From Hyphomicrobiales bacterium (GTDB lineage Bacteria > Pseudomonadota > Alphaproteobacteria > Rhizobiales > Rhizobiaceae), in the NCBI GenBank assembly GCA_900469965.1, contig UBZP01000001.1, forward strand, positions 62,001 to 126,000: 64,000 nucleotides of DNA. Direction: 5' to 3'. The notes beneath the pieces are model-generated. The model saw nothing but the letters and a program-made list of their open reading frames with translations, was not told the origin of the DNA and did not search any database. The translations under genes were made by a program, and so were the position numbers. Each line of letters opens with the position of its first letter. The first letter of the stretch is position 1. Shown here piece by piece: positions 62,590 to 64,000 of this stretch.

Positions 62590-63342
62590 TCAGTTGCCCT
62601 CCAGCCGGTTCTCGAACAGGGTCGACCTTCGGCCGCGCAGCACGATGTCGAACTTGTAGGCGCGCGCGTCCATCGGGATGGTGTTGGCCCAGTCGAGCGG
62701 CGCGATCAGCTGCTCGACCGCCGCACGGTCGGGGATCGTCATGACGATCGGACATTTCCAGATCATCGGATCCCCCTCGAAATACATCTGCGTGATCAGG
62801 CGCTGGGCGAAACCGTGGCCGAAGACGGAAAAGTGGATGTGCGCCGGGCGCCAGTCGTTGACGCCGTTCGGCCAGGGATAGGCCCCCGGCCTGACGGTGC
62901 GGAAGGCATAGGCACCCGCCTCGTCGGTGATCGCCCGCCCGCAGCCGCCGAAATTGGGATCGAGCGGGGCGAGATAGCCTTCCTTCTTGTGGCGATAGCG
63001 CCCGCCGGCATTGGCCTGCCAGAACTCGAGCAGCGCGCCCGGCACCGGCCGGCCGCGCTCGTCGAGGACGCGGCCATGGACGATGATGCGCTCGCCGATG
63101 GCGCTCTCGCCGGGCCTGGCGAAATTGTGGATCAGGTCGTTGTCGAGCTCGCCCAGGATCGTGTGGCCGAACACCGGGCCGGTGATCTCCGAGACCGTTC
63201 CATCCAGGGACAGGAGCGGCTTTTGCGGCGAGCGAAGGACGGTGGTCTTGTAGCCCGGCGCGAAGGCCGGCGGATGCCAGTTGCGGTCGCGCGGGAAGAA
63301 GGCCCCCGTCTCCGGCCTGCGGTTTGCGATGTCCGTCATCAT
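62590..63342 (-). CDS. pcaH: Protocatechuate 3,4-dioxygenase beta subunit
   Basis: The iron-bearing subunit that opens protocatechuate between its hydroxyls to 3-carboxy-cis,cis-muconate. The 250-residue protein shows [42 protein letters not shown] (key residues Y in GRYRHK) and the His pair in [12 protein letters not shown], which with Tyr residues bind Fe(III). The N-terminal 80 residues are typical of PcaH. It starts directly after pcaC. Confidence 0.95.
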   Translation of the reverse strand: MMTDIANRRPETGAFFPRDRNWHPPAFAPGYKTTVLRSPQKPLLSLDGTVSEITGPVFGHTILGELDNDLIHNFARPGESAIGERIIVHGRVLDERGRPVPGALLEFWQANAGGRYRHKKEGYLAPLDPNFGGCGRAITDEAGAYAFRTVRPGAYPWPNGVNDWRPAHIHFSVFGHGFAQRLITQMYFEGDPMIWKCPIVMTIPDRAAVEQLIAPLDWANTIPMDARAYKFDIVLRGRRSTLFENRLEGN

Positions 63343-63765
63343 CTACCTCCCCGTCTCGTCCTTCGCCATCCCGGCGGCATCCATCTCCTCGAAGACCCGC
63401 TTGGCGATCTTGATCGCGTGATTGGCGGCGGGAACGCCCGCATAGATTGCCACATGCAGAAGCGCCTCGCGAATATCTTCGCGCGTCGCGCCCGTGTTCG
63501 CCGTGGCCCGCACGTGCATGGCGACCTCCTCGTCCTGGCCGAGGGCGGCCAAGAGCGCGATCGTCACCATGGAGCGCTCGCGCAGCGTCCAGGTCGGGCG
63601 CGACCAGACCGTTCCCCAGGCCGCCTCGGTGATCAGCTCCTGAAACGGACGATCGAAGGCGGTAGCGGCGGCCTGCGCGCGGTCGACATGGCTGTCGCCG
63701 AGCACAGTGCGGCGCGTGAGCATGCCCTGGCGGTAACGGTCGGAACCAGCCTGCGCGTCTGCCAT
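63343..63765 (-). CDS. pcaC: 4-Carboxymuconolactone decarboxylase
   Basis: Decarboxylates gamma-carboxymuconolactone to beta-ketoadipate enol-lactone. The 140-residue AhpD-like protein has RRTVLGDSHVDRA, FQELITEAAWGTVWSRP, and EVAMHVRATANTGATREDIREALLHVAIYAGVPAA, the family signatures. The stop of pcaD is 4 nt upstream and pcaH follows without gap. Length typical. Confidence 0.95.
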   Translation of the reverse strand: MADAQAGSDRYRQGMLTRRTVLGDSHVDRAQAAATAFDRPFQELITEAAWGTVWSRPTWTLRERSMVTIALLAALGQDEEVAMHVRATANTGATREDIREALLHVAIYAGVPAANHAIKIAKRVFEEMDAAGMAKDETGR

Positions 63766-63769
63766 GTGG

Positions 63770-64000
63770 CTATTCTCCCTTGACGAGCGGTTCGATGAAA
63801 GCGCTCAGGATCGCCGTCAGCGCCTCGGGCTGCTCGACGCAGGGGATGTGTCCCGCGCCAGCAATGACCTCGTAGCGCGCGCCCGGAATGAGCTTGGCGG
63901 TGGCGAGCACGACATCGGGCGGCGTCGAGCCGTCCTGGTCGCCGACGACGCAGAGCGTCGGAACCTTGATGCGTGCGGTGGCTTCGGTGAAATCGGCATC
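63770..64000 (-). CDS. pcaD: 3-Oxoadipate enol-lactonase (partial, C-terminal end only)
   Basis: Only the last 76 codons lie in the window; the gene continues past the right edge. The visible part is the end of an alpha/beta-hydrolase: VPTLCVVGDQDGSTPPDV carries the acid residue region and VIAGAGHIPCVEQPEAL the catalytic His (GAGHIP). Its place before pcaC and the family motifs support PcaD, the enzyme that hydrolyses the enol-lactone to 3-oxoadipate. The LysR activator PcaQ is usually divergent from pcaD and would lie outside. Confidence 0.9.
   Translation of the reverse strand, partial: DADFTEATARIKVPTLCVVGDQDGSTPPDVVLATAKLIPGARYEVIAGAGHIPCVEQPEALTAILSAFIEPLVKGE

Overview
The window comes from a GC-rich alphaproteobacterial chromosome, most probably Rhizobiaceae (Rhizobium/Shinella/Ensifer relatives). 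The evidence is a rpsT-dnaA pair, a soluble PmtA-type phospholipid N-methyltransferase, a pcaDCHGB operon, and regulatory words typical of the group: a GTTC-N7-GTTC LexA box, GAnTC methylation sites, an Irr-type iron control element and a Pho box. Nearly all space is coding. I recognised no tRNA, rRNA, CRISPR array, insertion sequence, integrase or phage gene.

Layout. 0-2 kb: dnaA (cut by the left edge) downstream of rpsT. 2.7-20.7 kb: comM, cysK, a LysE exporter, dps, a DMT transporter with a divergent Lrp regulator, a dut-acetyltransferase pair, prfC, a DUF1326-DUF2182 putative metal module, a GFA protein, a class II amidotransferase, coaBC, a K+ channel with a zinc ribbon, ubiB, ubiE and mutM. 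The two ends of this block look like the junctions of an inversion: comM lies next to rpsT and mutM next to gshB. 20.8-29.3 kb: gshB, a cupin, an sn-glycerol-3-phosphate ABC operon (ugpBAEC plus a phosphodiesterase-like gene) behind a three-half-site Pho box, then yraN and rsmI. 29.5-40.6 kb: dnaN, pmtA, a histidine phosphatase, pyrF, a DUF1330 gene, an NDUFA9-like epimerase, uppP, GST, queG, an SDR, an rlpA-like gene with a long structured leader, and an RsmB-like methyltransferase. 40.8-45.9 kb: a periplasmic operon of imelysin, di-heme protein, second imelysin-like protein and DUF1513, behind an Irr-type element. 46-49.9 kb: GNAT, TspO, a thioesterase, an MTA/SAH nucleosidase and guaA. 49.9-53.2 kb: a small accessory redox/regulator cluster (LysR, peroxiredoxin, membrane protein, TetR). 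53.2-59.3 kb: an O6-methylguanine repair protein, an aspartoacylase-like protein, cardiolipin synthase with a facing endonuclease/phosphatase-fold protein, an aromatic aminotransferase and an ArsC-family protein. 59.3-64 kb: an RTX calcium-binding protein and the protocatechuate operon pcaDCHGB, with pcaD cut by the right edge.

Functional themes are replication and repair (dnaA, dnaN, comM, mutM, the alkyltransferase), phosphate and membrane lipid economy (ugp, pmtA, cls, uppP), iron and heme handling (imelysin operon, dps), and aromatic catabolism (pca). The least understood units are the imelysin/di-heme/DUF1513 operon with its iron element and the DUF1326-DUF2182 pair with its Met-rich segment. 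Start codons were chosen by Shine-Dalgarno context and family N-termini and are noted where they matter.
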